A stretch of DNA of 64,000 bases from JANQPX01 sp965204405 (lineage in GTDB: Bacteria > Pseudomonadota > Alphaproteobacteria > Geminicoccales > Geminicoccaceae): contig CBDBEN010000002.1 in the NCBI GenBank assembly GCA_965204405.1, positions 62,001 through 126,000 of the forward strand, written 5' to 3'. Below the pieces are notes generated by a model. The model did not search any database and was not told the origin of the DNA. It was given only the letters and a program-made list of their open reading frames with translations. This document shows, piece by piece, positions 34,412-43,643 of the stretch. The translations under genes and the position numbers were made by a program. Every line of letters starts with the position of its first letter. The stretch's first letter is position 1.

Positions 34412-35899
34412 ATGTCCGGGATACATCCTATGAATTCATCGCTCGAGCGCGTCACGCTGGCACCGAACCTCGACATCTGCAGGGTGACCACCGGTCTTTG
34501 GCAGATGGCCGATCAGGAGCGCGATGGCCGCAGCGTCGATCTCGACGCCATGGCTGATGTCCTTGTCGACTATGCCGAAACCGGTTTCGACAGTTTCGAC
34601 ATGGCCGACCATTATGGCAGCGCCGAACTCGTCGCGGGGCGGGCGGCCGCCCGCATGGTTGACAAGGGAAAGGTGCGGCCCGCGATCTTGACCAAATGGG
34701 TGCCTGAACCTGGGCCGATGACTGCGGCGATTGTGCGCGAAGGTGTTCTAGAACGGCTGGAGCGCCTCGGTGTCGAGCGTCTCGACCTCCTGCAGTTTCA
34801 TTGGTGGGATTACCGGGATCCGGACTATCTCGATGCCATGGAGGCGCTGATGCGCCTGCGCGAGGAAGGGCTGGTTCGCCACCTCGGCGTGACCAATTTC
34901 GACACTGCCCATCTTCGCGTGCTGGTCAAGAACGGCATCGAGATAGCGTCAAACCAGATCTGTTTTTCGCTCCTCGATCGGCGGGCCGCCGGTGACATGG
35001 CCGATTTCTGTCTGGAGCACGGCGTCCGCCTCCTGGCCTTCGGCACACTGGGCGGTGGTTTCCTGAGCGAGCACTGGCTAAACAACGGACCGCCCGCGGC
35101 GGTGGGGGATTGGAGCAAGATGAAGTACCGGCGCTATATCGAGGCTGCCGGTGGCTGGGAGGCGTTTCGAGGATTGCTGCGGACGTTGAAGCAGGTGGCA
35201 GACCGGCACGGTGTTTCGATCGCCAACGTCGCCACGCGCTGGGTCCTCGATCAACAGGCTGTTGCGGCTGTGATCGTCGGGGCGAGGCTAGGGGAGAGTG
35301 ATCATCGCTCTGATAATGCCCGCCTGTTCTCGTTTCGCCTCGATGCGCGCGACATGGCGGAGATCGACCGCTCGATCGCGTCGCTCACACCAATCCCTGG
35401 AGATTGTGGTGATGAATATCGAAAACCGCCGTTCCTCACGGCTTCCGGTGACCTCAGCCATCATCTAAGCGGCAAGCGGCAGGCCTATCCCGTCAAGCCG
35501 ATCGGCGCGCGCGAAAAGCGCCTCCGGGTGGATACGGGCTCGGCACCGGAAGCGGCGTTCGGCTACAGTCGTGCGGTTCGCGCTGGCGATCGTATCCTGG
35601 TGTCCGGCACGACCGCCACGCACGGGGCGGGCCACGTCGTCTGTCTCGGTGATGTCGAGGGCCAGACCACCCATATTTTGGACAAGATCGAGGCGGCGAT
35701 CGTAGCGCTCGGCGGCATGATCGATGATGTGGTCAGAACCCGCGTCTATATGAAGGATGCATCCCGCTGGGAAGAAGCGGCGCGCGCCCACTGCCGGGTT
35801 TTTCAAGACATATTGCCGGCCAATACGCTGATCGAGATCAAGGATCTGGTTGGCGACTACGAGGTTGAAATCGAAGCCGAAGCGATCGTCTCCGCCTGA
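34412..35899 (+). CDS. aldo/keto reductase-RidA fusion protein
   Basis: A 495-residue two-domain protein. Residues about 10-325 form an aldo/keto reductase with an intact tetrad: Asp and Tyr in FDMADHYGS, Lys in ILTKWVP, His in LLQFHWWDY. Residues about 365-495 form a RidA domain: YSRAVRAGDRILVSGTTATHG, GGMIDDVVRTRVYMKD and EVEIEAEAIVSA. The RidA substrate Arg is replaced by Asn (ILPANTLIEI). The reductase half resembles the stand-alone enzyme at 28124-29182. The natural pairing suggests a product passed between imine/enamine hydrolysis and carbonyl reduction, which would suit the amino- and oxo-substituted intermediates of anthraniloyl-CoA breakdown. The alternative start at 34430 is in frame. 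Confidence 0.85.
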   Translation: MSGIHPMNSSLERVTLAPNLDICRVTTGLWQMADQERDGRSVDLDAMADVLVDYAETGFDSFDMADHYGSAELVAGRAAARMVDKGKVRPAILTKWVPEPGPMTAAIVREGVLERLERLGVERLDLLQFHWWDYRDPDYLDAMEALMRLREEGLVRHLGVTNFDTAHLRVLVKNGIEIASNQICFSLLDRRAAGDMADFCLEHGVRLLAFGTLGGGFLSEHWLNNGPPAAVGDWSKMKYRRYIEAAGGWEAFRGLLRTLKQVADRHGVSIANVATRWVLDQQAVAAVIVGARLGESDHRSDNARLFSFRLDARDMAEIDRSIASLTPIPGDCGDEYRKPPFLTASGDLSHHLSGKRQAYPVKPIGAREKRLRVDTGSAPEAAFGYSRAVRAGDRILVSGTTATHGAGHVVCLGDVEGQTTHILDKIEAAIVALGGMIDDVVRTRVYMKDASRWEEAARAHCRVFQDILPANTLIEIKDLVGDYEVEIEAEAIVSA

Positions 35900-35917
35900 T
35901 GCGCAAAGCCGATCAAC

Positions 35918-35963
35918 AATGATCAGGCCGTTAAATATTTTAGGCTTGAAATAATGATCATGA
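35918..35963. promoter_or_regulatory. candidate operator/promoter of the anthraniloyl-CoA operon
   Basis: The 104-nt gap before the monooxygenase gene is AT-rich compared with its surroundings. AATGATCA occurs twice in direct orientation (35918-35925 and 35953-35960), and the second copy lies in a palindrome around ATGATCAT. Between them is TTAAATATTTTA, nearly self-complementary and -10-like. Since a MarR-family gene is second in the operon, this is the most likely site of its action. GGGGAG precedes the ATG at 36004. Confidence 0.4.
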
Positions 35964-36003
35964 TACGCCATGCTGATATTGATGCTGTTCCGGGGAGAAC
36001 GCC

Positions 36004-38295
36004 ATGCGCGTTGCCTGTCTGGGAGGGGGACCTGCCGGGATCTATTTTGCGATCAGCCTGAAGCTGCGCGATCCCGGTCATGAGATCGTGGTTATCGAGC
36101 GCAACCGGCCGGACGATACTTTCGGTTGGGGCGTGGTGCTCTCCGATGAGACACTGGACAACCTTCGCGCCAACGATCTGGCGAGCGCCGAAGCGATCCA
36201 CCGGCATTTTGCCTATTGGGACGATATTGCGGTTCACTACCGGGATACGAAGACCGTTTCGACCGGCCATGGTTTTTGCGGCATTGGCCGGAAGAAACTG
36301 CTCAATATTCTCCAGGATCGCGCGGTCGAGCTAGGTGTCGAGCTTCGTTTTCAGACCGAGGTCGAGAGCACCGAAGCTTGCGCCGGCTTTGATCTGATCG
36401 TCGCTGCGGACGGATTGAACTCGCGTGTCCGCAATGAACATCAGGACATGTTCAAACCGGAAATCGACATTCGGCGATGCAAGTTCGTTTGGCTCGGCAC
36501 GCATCAGAAATTCGACGATGCCTTCACGTTCATTTTCAAGCAGACCGAGCATGGCTGGATCTGGGCGCACGCCTATCAATTCGATCAGGAGACGGCGACC
36601 TTCATCGTCGAATGCGCCGAAGACACGTTCCAAAGGTTCGGTTTTGGCGAGATGACACAGGATCAGTCGATCGCCGTCTGCGAGCGCATCTTCGAAGACG
36701 AACTCGGCGGTCACGGTCTGATGAGCAATGCCGGTCACATCCGCGGCTCCGCCTGGATCAATTTTCCCCGTGTCCTCTGCGAAAGCTGGGCGCATGACAA
36801 CATCGTCCTGTTGGGTGATGCCGCGGCGACCGCCCATTTTTCCATCGGGTCCGGCACGAAGCTCGCGATGGAAAGCGCGATAGCGCTTGCCGGTCATGTC
36901 GATAGCGCGCCGAGCCTGAAGTCCGCCTTTGAGCGCTATCAGGAAGAGCGGCGTCTGGACGTGCTCCGGCTGCAGTCGGCTGCTAGAAATTCCTGTGCGT
37001 GGTTCGAGGAGGTCGAGCGTTACCTCGACCTTGATCCGGTTCAGTTCAACTACGCACTCCTCACCCGCTCCCAGCGGGTCAGCCACGAGAATCTCCGCCT
37101 TCGCGATCGGGACTGGCTGGAGCAGGCGGAGATCTGGTTCGAGACAGGTGCAACCGGAACGCGGCCGGCCAAGGCAAGGCCGCCGATGTTCACGCCCTTT
37201 CGCCTGCGCGAGATCGAGCTTCCCAACCGCGTCGTCGTCTCGCCGATGGCGCAATACAAGGCGATCGACGGTACACCTGCGGACTGGCATTTTTCCCACT
37301 ATACCAGCAGGGCGCTGGGCGGGGCCGGTCTCGTCGTTACGGAAATGACCTGCGTCTCGCCGGAGGCGCGGATCACGCCTGGCTGCACCGGCCTGTATGC
37401 GCCGGAGCATGAAACGGCATGGCGGCGGATCGTCGATTTCGTTCACAAGGAGACGCCAGCCAAGATCGCGGTCCAGCTCGGTCACTCTGGGCCCAAGGGA
37501 TCGACCCAGCTTGGCTGGGAGGAGATGGATGCGCCGTTGCCGGACGGTAATTGGCCGATCATGGGACCGTCCTCGGTCGCCTGGTCGCCGGCCAACCAGA
37601 CGCCGAGTGAGATGACACTGGCCGACATGGAACGGGTGCGCGGCGAGTTCGTCAATGCGGCCGACATGGCTGTTCGCGCGGGTTTCGATCTGCTGGAACT
37701 GCATTGCGCCCATGGCTATCTCCTCTCGGCTTTCATCACCCCGCTCACCAATCGCCGCGCCGATGCCTATGGCGGTTCGCTGGAAAACCGGATGCGCTTC
37801 CCGCTCGAAGTGCTTGCCGATGTACGTGAAGTCTGGCCGGCGCATCTGCCGATATCGGTGCGCATCTCGGCTCATGATTGGGTTGATGAGGATGGCGTTC
37901 AGCCTGAGGACGCGGTCCTCATCGCGGCGATGTTCGAGAAAGCCGGTGCCGACATCATCGATGTGTCGGCCGGCCAGACGTCGATCAGAGCAAGGCCGGT
38001 CTATGGGCGGATGTTTCAGACGCCGTTTTCCGACCGCATCCGCAATGATCTCGGCATCGCTACGATGGCGGTCGGAAATATCCAAGAACCGGATCACGTC
38101 AATTCCATCCTGATGGCAGGCCGCGCCGATCTCTGCTGCCTGGCGAGGCCCCACCTCGCCGATCCCTATTGGACGCTGCATGCGGCGGCGGCGCTCGGTT
38201 ATGAGGGTATGTCATGGCCCAAGCCTTATCTGTCAGGCCGCGACCAGCTCCACCGCTTGGCCGCGCGCACCGATGCCATGCAGCTAAAGGTCTGA
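36004..38295 (+). CDS. anthraniloyl-CoA (or salicylyl-CoA) monooxygenase/reductase, bifunctional
   Basis: 763 residues with two catalytic modules. Residues 1-390 are an aromatic-ring FAD monooxygenase: LGGGPAGIYFAISLK at the N-terminus and VLLGDAAATAHFSIGSGTKLA as the second FAD motif. Residues about 395-763 are an Old Yellow Enzyme-type FMN reductase: PNRVVVSPMAQYKA, LELHCAHGYLLSAFITPLTN and GGSLENRMRFPLEV. This fusion is known for 2-aminobenzoyl-CoA monooxygenase/reductase, which hydroxylates and dearomatises anthraniloyl-CoA to 2-amino-5-oxocyclohexenecarboxyl-CoA, and for salicylyl-CoA 5-hydroxylases. Kynureninase, which makes anthranilate, is encoded in the same operon, so the anthraniloyl-CoA reaction is favoured here. 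Confidence 0.88.
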   Translation: MRVACLGGGPAGIYFAISLKLRDPGHEIVVIERNRPDDTFGWGVVLSDETLDNLRANDLASAEAIHRHFAYWDDIAVHYRDTKTVSTGHGFCGIGRKKLLNILQDRAVELGVELRFQTEVESTEACAGFDLIVAADGLNSRVRNEHQDMFKPEIDIRRCKFVWLGTHQKFDDAFTFIFKQTEHGWIWAHAYQFDQETATFIVECAEDTFQRFGFGEMTQDQSIAVCERIFEDELGGHGLMSNAGHIRGSAWINFPRVLCESWAHDNIVLLGDAAATAHFSIGSGTKLAMESAIALAGHVDSAPSLKSAFERYQEERRLDVLRLQSAARNSCAWFEEVERYLDLDPVQFNYALLTRSQRVSHENLRLRDRDWLEQAEIWFETGATGTRPAKARPPMFTPFRLREIELPNRVVVSPMAQYKAIDGTPADWHFSHYTSRALGGAGLVVTEMTCVSPEARITPGCTGLYAPEHETAWRRIVDFVHKETPAKIAVQLGHSGPKGSTQLGWEEMDAPLPDGNWPIMGPSSVAWSPANQTPSEMTLADMERVRGEFVNAADMAVRAGFDLLELHCAHGYLLSAFITPLTNRRADAYGGSLENRMRFPLEVLADVREVWPAHLPISVRISAHDWVDEDGVQPEDAVLIAAMFEKAGADIIDVSAGQTSIRARPVYGRMFQTPFSDRIRNDLGIATMAVGNIQEPDHVNSILMAGRADLCCLARPHLADPYWTLHAAAALGYEGMSWPKPYLSGRDQLHRLAARTDAMQLKV

Positions 38296-38298
38296 GTG

Positions 38299-38778
38299 AT
38301 GAGCGATCTCGACATGAGGAAAAAGAGGCCTGAAACGGCGAGCAAGCAGCGGCTTCGGCTATGGATACGGTTGCTGCGCGTCACCCGCGCCCTCGAAGGG
38401 GAGCTGCGTGAGCGCCTTCGCCTGGAGATCGGGACGACATTGCCGCGCTTCGATGTCATGGCGGCGCTCGAGCGGAAACAGGCACCGATGACCATGACGG
38501 AACTCTCCCGCTACCTCATGGTTTCCAACGGCAATGTCACCGGGATCGTCGATCGCCTGGTCGACGACGGCATGGTGTCGCGTGTCCGTAAGGAAGAGGA
38601 TCGGCGAACCAGCATGGTCGAGCTGACCGAGGAAGGCGAAAGCGCTTTCGCCGACATGGCAAGCGCCCATGAGCAATGGGTGGATGAGCTGCTCTCCGAG
38701 ATCGAGGGGGACGACGTCGATATGATGATCGACATTCTGACACGCTTCGATCACGCACGCCGGGGCGTGGACTCATGA
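38299..38778 (+). CDS. MarR family transcriptional regulator
   Basis: 159 residues with the winged-helix region PMTMTELSRYLMVSNGNVTGIVDRLVDDGMVSRVRKEEDRRTS, the full MarR DNA-binding signature including the DRR wing tip. The N-terminal helix and the last 40 residues should form the dimer interface. It lies inside the anthraniloyl-CoA operon, immediately after the monooxygenase gene, and overlaps the enoyl-CoA hydratase gene by 4 nt. Regulators of this kind usually repress the operon and are released by an aryl-CoA ligand; that is inference here. Start is ATG 38299 (GTG 38296 adjacent). Confidence 0.92.
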   Translation: MSDLDMRKKRPETASKQRLRLWIRLLRVTRALEGELRERLRLEIGTTLPRFDVMAALERKQAPMTMTELSRYLMVSNGNVTGIVDRLVDDGMVSRVRKEEDRRTSMVELTEEGESAFADMASAHEQWVDELLSEIEGDDVDMMIDILTRFDHARRGVDS

Positions 38779-39587
38779 CGGCGATGGCGAACTACGCACC
38801 GAAACACTTCCTATGGTCGATGCATGATCGGATTGCGGTCGTCCGGCTTGCCCGGCCGGAACGCAAGAATCCGCTGACCTTCGAGTCCTATGCCGAGCTT
38901 CGCGATGTTTTTCGTGGTCTTGCCGATGCCGAGGACGTCAAAGCCGTGGTCGTGGCTTCCAATGGCGGCAATTTCTGCTCCGGCGGCGATGTGCACGAGA
39001 TCATCGGACCGCTGCTGGAGCGGGACATGAGAGGGTTGCTCGCCTTCACGCGTATGACCGGCGATCTGGTGAAGGCGATCCGCGCCTGTTCGCAGCCGGT
39101 GATTGCGGCGGTGGACGGTGTGTGCGTCGGTGCGGGGGCGATGATTGCGCTTGCCTCGGACCTTCGTCTCGCCACCGGGGACGCCCGGACCGCTTTCTTG
39201 TTCACCCGCGTCGGCCTTGCCGGCTGCGACATGGGGGCCTGCGCCCTGCTGCCGCGCGTGATCGGGCAGGGGAGAGCCGCCGAACTGCTGTTCACCGGCC
39301 GTACCATGTCTGCCGAGGAGGGGGAGCGCTGGGGGTTCTTCAACCGGCTGGTCGCCGCCGACGGCCTCGAAGAGGAAGCCATGAGCCTCGCACGCAAGCT
39401 CGCCGATGGGCCGGCTTTTGCGCATATGATGACCAAGACCATGCTCAATCAGGAATGGTCGATGGGTGTCGAGCAAGCGATCGAAGCCGAAGCGCAGGCT
39501 CAGGCGATCTGCATGCAAACCGGCGACTTCAAGCGGGCCTACGATGCCTTCGTCGACAAGAAGAAACCGGTATTTAGAGGCGATTGA
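38775..39587 (+). CDS. enoyl-CoA hydratase/isomerase family protein
   Basis: A 270-residue crotonase. Oxyanion-hole segments are VVVASNGGNFCSGGDVHE and VDGVCVGAGAMIALASD. The two catalytic Glu positions of rat hydratase are not both conserved: the region corresponding to PEILLG reads FTRVGLAG, while AELLFTG keeps the second. The reaction may therefore be ring-related hydration, hydrolysis or isomerisation rather than plain hydratase chemistry. Position between the regulator and the acyl-CoA dehydrogenase puts it in beta-oxidation-like processing of the dearomatised CoA ester. Confidence 0.88.
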   Translation: MTAMANYAPKHFLWSMHDRIAVVRLARPERKNPLTFESYAELRDVFRGLADAEDVKAVVVASNGGNFCSGGDVHEIIGPLLERDMRGLLAFTRMTGDLVKAIRACSQPVIAAVDGVCVGAGAMIALASDLRLATGDARTAFLFTRVGLAGCDMGACALLPRVIGQGRAAELLFTGRTMSAEEGERWGFFNRLVAADGLEEEAMSLARKLADGPAFAHMMTKTMLNQEWSMGVEQAIEAEAQAQAICMQTGDFKRAYDAFVDKKKPVFRGD

Positions 39588-39590
39588 ACG

Positions 39591-40772
39591 ATGGTCGACA
39601 AGAGCTTCCTGGACTGGCCTTTTTTTGACGAGCGTCATCGCACGCTGTCGGTCGATCTCGAAGCTTGGGCAAGTGACAATCTCGCCGGTCTCGATCACAG
39701 CGATGTCGATCAGGTCTGTCGCCAACTGGTGAAAAAGCTGGGTGACGATCGCTGGCTGGAACACACGGCATCGTCGCCGAACGATCCCGACGCCCGGCTG
39801 GATGTGCGCACGCTTTGTCTCGTTCGCGAAACGCTTGCCCGCCATGACGGCCTCGCCGATTTCGCCTTTGCCATGCAGGGGCTGGGGGCCGGCCCGATCA
39901 CGCTGTTCGGCACGGATGAACAGAAAAAAACCTGGCTGCCGTTGACCAGGCAGGGGCGCGCAATGGCTGCCTTCGCCTTGTCGGAGCCACGCTCGGGCTC
40001 GGACGTCGCCGCGATCGAGACGACTGCCGAACGGGATGGCGACGGCTATGTCCTGAATGGCGAGAAAACCTGGATTTCCAACGGCGGTATCGCGGATTTT
40101 TATGTCACCTTCGCGCGCACCGGTGAACAGCCCGGCGCCAAAGGGCTTTCCGCATTTATCGTTCCCGCTGAAGCACCCGGGCTGGACATCGCGGAACGCC
40201 TGGAGGTCATAGCCCCTCATCCGCTGGCCAGGCTGAGCTTCAATGACTGCCGTCTACCGGCGGCAGCGCTGATCGGCAAGCCCGGCGCGGGTTTCAAGAT
40301 AGCCATGGCGACGCTGGACTTGTTCCGCTCGACCGTTGGCGCTGCCGCCCTGGGCTTTGCCAGGAAAGCCCTCGAGCTTTCTTTGGCCCACGCTCAAGGG
40401 CGCTGCTTGTTCGGGGAACCGATGGGCGAGCTGCAGCTCGTGCAAGGGATGCTCGCGGAGATGGCACTCGATGTCGATGCCGCAGCGCTGCTGGTTTACC
40501 GCGCTGCCTGGACCAAGGACCAGGGTGCCGACCGTGTGACGAGAGAGGCTGCCATGGCCAAGCTCTACGCCACCGAGCGGGCGCAGCAGGTCATCGACAA
40601 GGCGGTGCAGATCCATGGCGGGGATGGCGTCCGCGCAGACCATCCGGTCGAATCACTGTACCGGGAAATCCGGGCTCTTCGGATTTATGAAGGAGCATCG
40701 GAAGTGCAAAAAGTGGTGATCGCCCGGCAGGCACTTGCGGCGAACCTGGAGCCGGCAGCGGGAGGAGGTTGA
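39591..40772 (+). CDS. acyl-CoA dehydrogenase
   Basis: 393-residue FAD enzyme. FAFALSEPRSGSDVAAIETTA and GEKTWISNGGIADFYVTFART are the substrate/FAD signatures. The C-terminal IHGGDGVRADHPVESLYREIRALRIYEGASEVQK contains the catalytic Glu in IYEGASE. An N-terminal helical domain of about 110 residues is divergent. It would oxidise an alicyclic CoA ester in the same pathway. It starts 3 nt after the hydratase gene; GAGGAGGTTGAG near its end provides the ribosome binding site for the ligase gene. Confidence 0.92.
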   Translation: MVDKSFLDWPFFDERHRTLSVDLEAWASDNLAGLDHSDVDQVCRQLVKKLGDDRWLEHTASSPNDPDARLDVRTLCLVRETLARHDGLADFAFAMQGLGAGPITLFGTDEQKKTWLPLTRQGRAMAAFALSEPRSGSDVAAIETTAERDGDGYVLNGEKTWISNGGIADFYVTFARTGEQPGAKGLSAFIVPAEAPGLDIAERLEVIAPHPLARLSFNDCRLPAAALIGKPGAGFKIAMATLDLFRSTVGAAALGFARKALELSLAHAQGRCLFGEPMGELQLVQGMLAEMALDVDAAALLVYRAAWTKDQGADRVTREAAMAKLYATERAQQVIDKAVQIHGGDGVRADHPVESLYREIRALRIYEGASEVQKVVIARQALAANLEPAAGGG

Positions 40773-40773
40773 G

Positions 40774-42402
40774 ATGCTTGGGCCTTCAGCTCATACGGAT
40801 GGTTTTTCGCGCAGCAATCTGCCGCCGGCGGATCAATGGCCGGATCTGCCGTTGGATGAGCCGGCGTTCCACTATCCCGACTATGTCAATGCCGCGAGCG
40901 AGCTTACCGATCGCATGGTCGAGAGGGGCTTCGGCGATCATATCGCGCTGATCGGCAATGGCCGGGTGCGCACCTACAAGGAACTGACCGACTGGTCGAA
41001 CCGGATCGCCCATGTCCTGGTCGACGACTACGGTGTCGAGCCCGGCAACCGGGTGCTGATCCGCTCCGGCAACAACCCGGCGATGGTTGCGGCCTGGCTT
41101 GCGGCGACCAAGGCGGGGGCGGTGGTGGTGAATACCATGCCGCTTCTTCGCGCCGGTGAGCTTGCCAAGATCATCGACAAGGCGGAGATCAACCTTGCCC
41201 TTTGCGACAGCCGCATGCTTGACGAACTTGAGATTGCCAGCGGCAACAGCAGTTACCTCGAGCGGATCGTTGCCTTCGATGGCACCCGCAATCATGAAGC
41301 GGAACTGGACGAAGCGGCGCTGACCCAGCCCGTCGTCTTCGAGCCGGTGGCGACCGGGCGCGATGACGTGGCGCTCCTCGGTTTCACCTCGGGGACGACG
41401 GGTGAACCCAAGGCCACCATGCATTTCCATCGGGACCTTCTGATCGTTGCGGACGGCTATGCGCGAGAAGTGCTCGAGGTCAGACCCTCGGATGTGATCG
41501 TCGGCTCGCCGCCGCTTGCCTTCACGTTCGGCCTTGGCGGCCTCGCGATCTTTCCACTGCGCTTCGGGGCCGCAGCCGCGCTCCTGGAGCAGGCGACCCC
41601 TCCCAATCTGGTGGAGATCATCCAGAAATACCGAGCCACTATCTGCTTCACCTCGCCGACCGCTTACCGTGCGATGATGGCGGCGATGGACGAAGGTGCC
41701 GACCTCTCGACGCTTCGGCTGGTGGTATCCGCCGGCGAGACCTTGCCTGCCGCCACCTACCAGGCCTGGGTCGATAAGACCGGCGTCCCGATCCTGGACG
41801 GCATCGGCGCGACCGAACTGCTTCACATCTTCATCAGCAACCGCATGGACGACATGGCACCCGGCGCCACCGGCCGTCCGGTCACCGGCTATGAGGCCAA
41901 GGTCGTCGATGACGAGATGAGGCAGGTCGCGGTCGGCGACACCGGCAGGCTCGCGGTGCGCGGCCCCACCGGCTGCCGCTATCTCGCCGACGACCGTCAG
42001 CAGGCTTACGTCCGAGAGGGCTGGAACCTGACCGGGGATGCCTTCCGTATTGACGAGGATGGACGGTTTCATTTCGTCGCGCGCACCGACGACATGATCA
42101 TCTCGTCTGGCTACAACATTGCCGGCCCCGAGGTCGAGGATGCGCTTTTGAGCTATGGCGATGTCGCGGAATGCGCGGTGATCGGCGTACCTGACGACCA
42201 GCGCGGCGAGATCGTCCGGGCGCATGTGGTTCTGCGCGACGGCGTGCCTCGCAATGAGATAACCGTCAAAAACCTGCAGGATCACGTCAAGGCAACGATC
42301 GCGCCGTACAAATACCCACGATCGATCCTGTTCGAAGACGCCCTGCCCAAAACCCAGACCGGCAAGATTCAGCGTTTTCGCCTGCGCGAAGCAGGGCGCT
42401 GA
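40774..42402 (+). CDS. aryl-CoA ligase, probably 2-aminobenzoate--CoA ligase
   Basis: An AMP-forming ligase of 542 residues, benzoate-CoA ligase class. The P-loop-like A3 motif is LLGFTSGTTGEPKATMHFHRD, followed by DGIGATELLHIF (A5), GWNLTGDAFRIDEDGRFHFVARTDDMI (A7/A8) and the C-terminal catalytic Lys in LPKTQTGKIQRF. ATELLHIFISN is the pattern of benzoate-type ligases. Anthranilate is the likely substrate because kynureninase is encoded directly downstream. The ATG at 40774 has a GGAGGAGG site in front. Confidence 0.87.
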   Translation: MLGPSAHTDGFSRSNLPPADQWPDLPLDEPAFHYPDYVNAASELTDRMVERGFGDHIALIGNGRVRTYKELTDWSNRIAHVLVDDYGVEPGNRVLIRSGNNPAMVAAWLAATKAGAVVVNTMPLLRAGELAKIIDKAEINLALCDSRMLDELEIASGNSSYLERIVAFDGTRNHEAELDEAALTQPVVFEPVATGRDDVALLGFTSGTTGEPKATMHFHRDLLIVADGYAREVLEVRPSDVIVGSPPLAFTFGLGGLAIFPLRFGAAAALLEQATPPNLVEIIQKYRATICFTSPTAYRAMMAAMDEGADLSTLRLVVSAGETLPAATYQAWVDKTGVPILDGIGATELLHIFISNRMDDMAPGATGRPVTGYEAKVVDDEMRQVAVGDTGRLAVRGPTGCRYLADDRQQAYVREGWNLTGDAFRIDEDGRFHFVARTDDMIISSGYNIAGPEVEDALLSYGDVAECAVIGVPDDQRGEIVRAHVVLRDGVPRNEITVKNLQDHVKATIAPYKYPRSILFEDALPKTQTGKIQRFRLREAGR

Positions 42403-42407
42403 GATCG

Positions 42408-43643
42408 ATGGAAAGCCCTTTGCCGATCGACGCCAGCACCGGCAGCTCTCTGTTCGAAGGGACAAAAAAACGCTTTCGGCTGCCCGACGGCGTGATCTAT
42501 CTGGATGGGAATTCGCTCGGTCCGTTGCCCCTTGGCGTTGCCGAGCGGCTTGCCTCGGCGGTCGAGGGCGAATGGGGTGAAAGACTGATCCGTGCTTGGA
42601 ACGAGGCCGGCTGGATCGATCTGCCTGGGAAAGTCGGTGACCGGATCGGAAAGCTTATCGGTGCGTCTCCCGGTTCGGTGACGGTTGCCGATTCGACATC
42701 GATCAATGTCAGCAAAGCCCTCGCCGCAGCATTGCAGCTCTGTCCGCAACGTCGCGTCATCCTCTCCGACACCGGTAACTTTCCGACCGATCTCTACATG
42801 GCCCAAGGTCTGATCGCGACCCTTGGGGCCGGCTACGCGCTGAAGACGGTGGCACCGGAGGATGTCGCGGAAGTATTGGACAGCACCGTCGCTGTCCTGA
42901 TGCTGACCGAGGTCGACTACCGAACCGGCCGCCTGCACGATATGGCAGCCCTCACGAAGGCCGCCCATGCGATCGGCGCGCTGACGGTCTGGGACCTTGC
43001 CCATTCCGCCGGGGCGCTTCCTGTGGACCTGGCTGGCTGCGGTGCCGACTTTGCGGTCGGCTGCGGCTATAAATTTCTGAACGGTGGGCCGGGAGCGCCG
43101 GCATTTATCTATGCCAGGCCTGATCATACTGATGATATCGACCCGCTGCTCGGCGGCTGGATGGGGCATGCTGCACCCTTTGCGTTCGATCAGGACTATC
43201 GTCCGGCACCGGGCCGTGCGCGCCTGCAGGTCGGCACGCCGCCGATCCTGTCGCTCACAGCTCTCGACGCCGCTCTGGACGTTTGGGACGGGATCGACAT
43301 CGAAGCGGTACGCGCCCGCTCGATCGAGCTTGGCGATCTGATGATCAGAGAGGTCGAAAGCCGCTGCGCTGGCTTCGGTCTGACGCTGGCCAGCCCGCGG
43401 AACGGCAGCAGGCGGGGTTCTCAAGTCTCGTTTCGATGCAAGGAGAGCTACGCCGTCATGCAGGCGTTGATTGCCCTTGGCGTTATCGGCGATTTCCGGG
43501 CGCCGGACCTGATGCGCTTTGGCATGACACCTCTTTATGTCGGAGAGGAGGAGATCGTCGCTGCAGCTGAACAACTCGAAACCGTGCTCAAGGATCGCCT
43601 TTGGGACCGGCCCGAATTCAAGGTGAGGGCAAAAGTGACATGA
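42408..43643 (+). CDS. kynU: kynureninase
   Basis: PLP enzyme that cleaves kynurenine to anthranilate and alanine. YLDGNSLGPLP near the N-terminus, TGNFPTDLYMAQGL, the PLP-Lys motif VGCGYKFLNGGPGAPAF and the region RLQVGTPPILSLTALDAALD are all diagnostic. 411 residues is normal. It begins 5 nt after the aryl-CoA ligase gene and its stop overlaps the dioxygenase start (ATGA). In front of it, the gene for the ligase that would activate its product supports a continuous route tryptophan -> anthraniloyl-CoA. Confidence 0.93.
   Translation: MESPLPIDASTGSSLFEGTKKRFRLPDGVIYLDGNSLGPLPLGVAERLASAVEGEWGERLIRAWNEAGWIDLPGKVGDRIGKLIGASPGSVTVADSTSINVSKALAAALQLCPQRRVILSDTGNFPTDLYMAQGLIATLGAGYALKTVAPEDVAEVLDSTVAVLMLTEVDYRTGRLHDMAALTKAAHAIGALTVWDLAHSAGALPVDLAGCGADFAVGCGYKFLNGGPGAPAFIYARPDHTDDIDPLLGGWMGHAAPFAFDQDYRPAPGRARLQVGTPPILSLTALDAALDVWDGIDIEAVRARSIELGDLMIREVESRCAGFGLTLASPRNGSRRGSQVSFRCKESYAVMQALIALGVIGDFRAPDLMRFGMTPLYVGEEEIVAAAEQLETVLKDRLWDRPEFKVRAKVT

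Noticed and set aside
36331..38181. Long reverse-strand open frame opposite the monooxygenase/reductase gene
   Set aside because: Antisense shadow of a high-GC gene; no motif.
40786..42465. Long reverse-strand open frame opposite the aryl-CoA ligase gene
   Set aside because: Antisense shadow; the ligase on the + strand has every expected motif.
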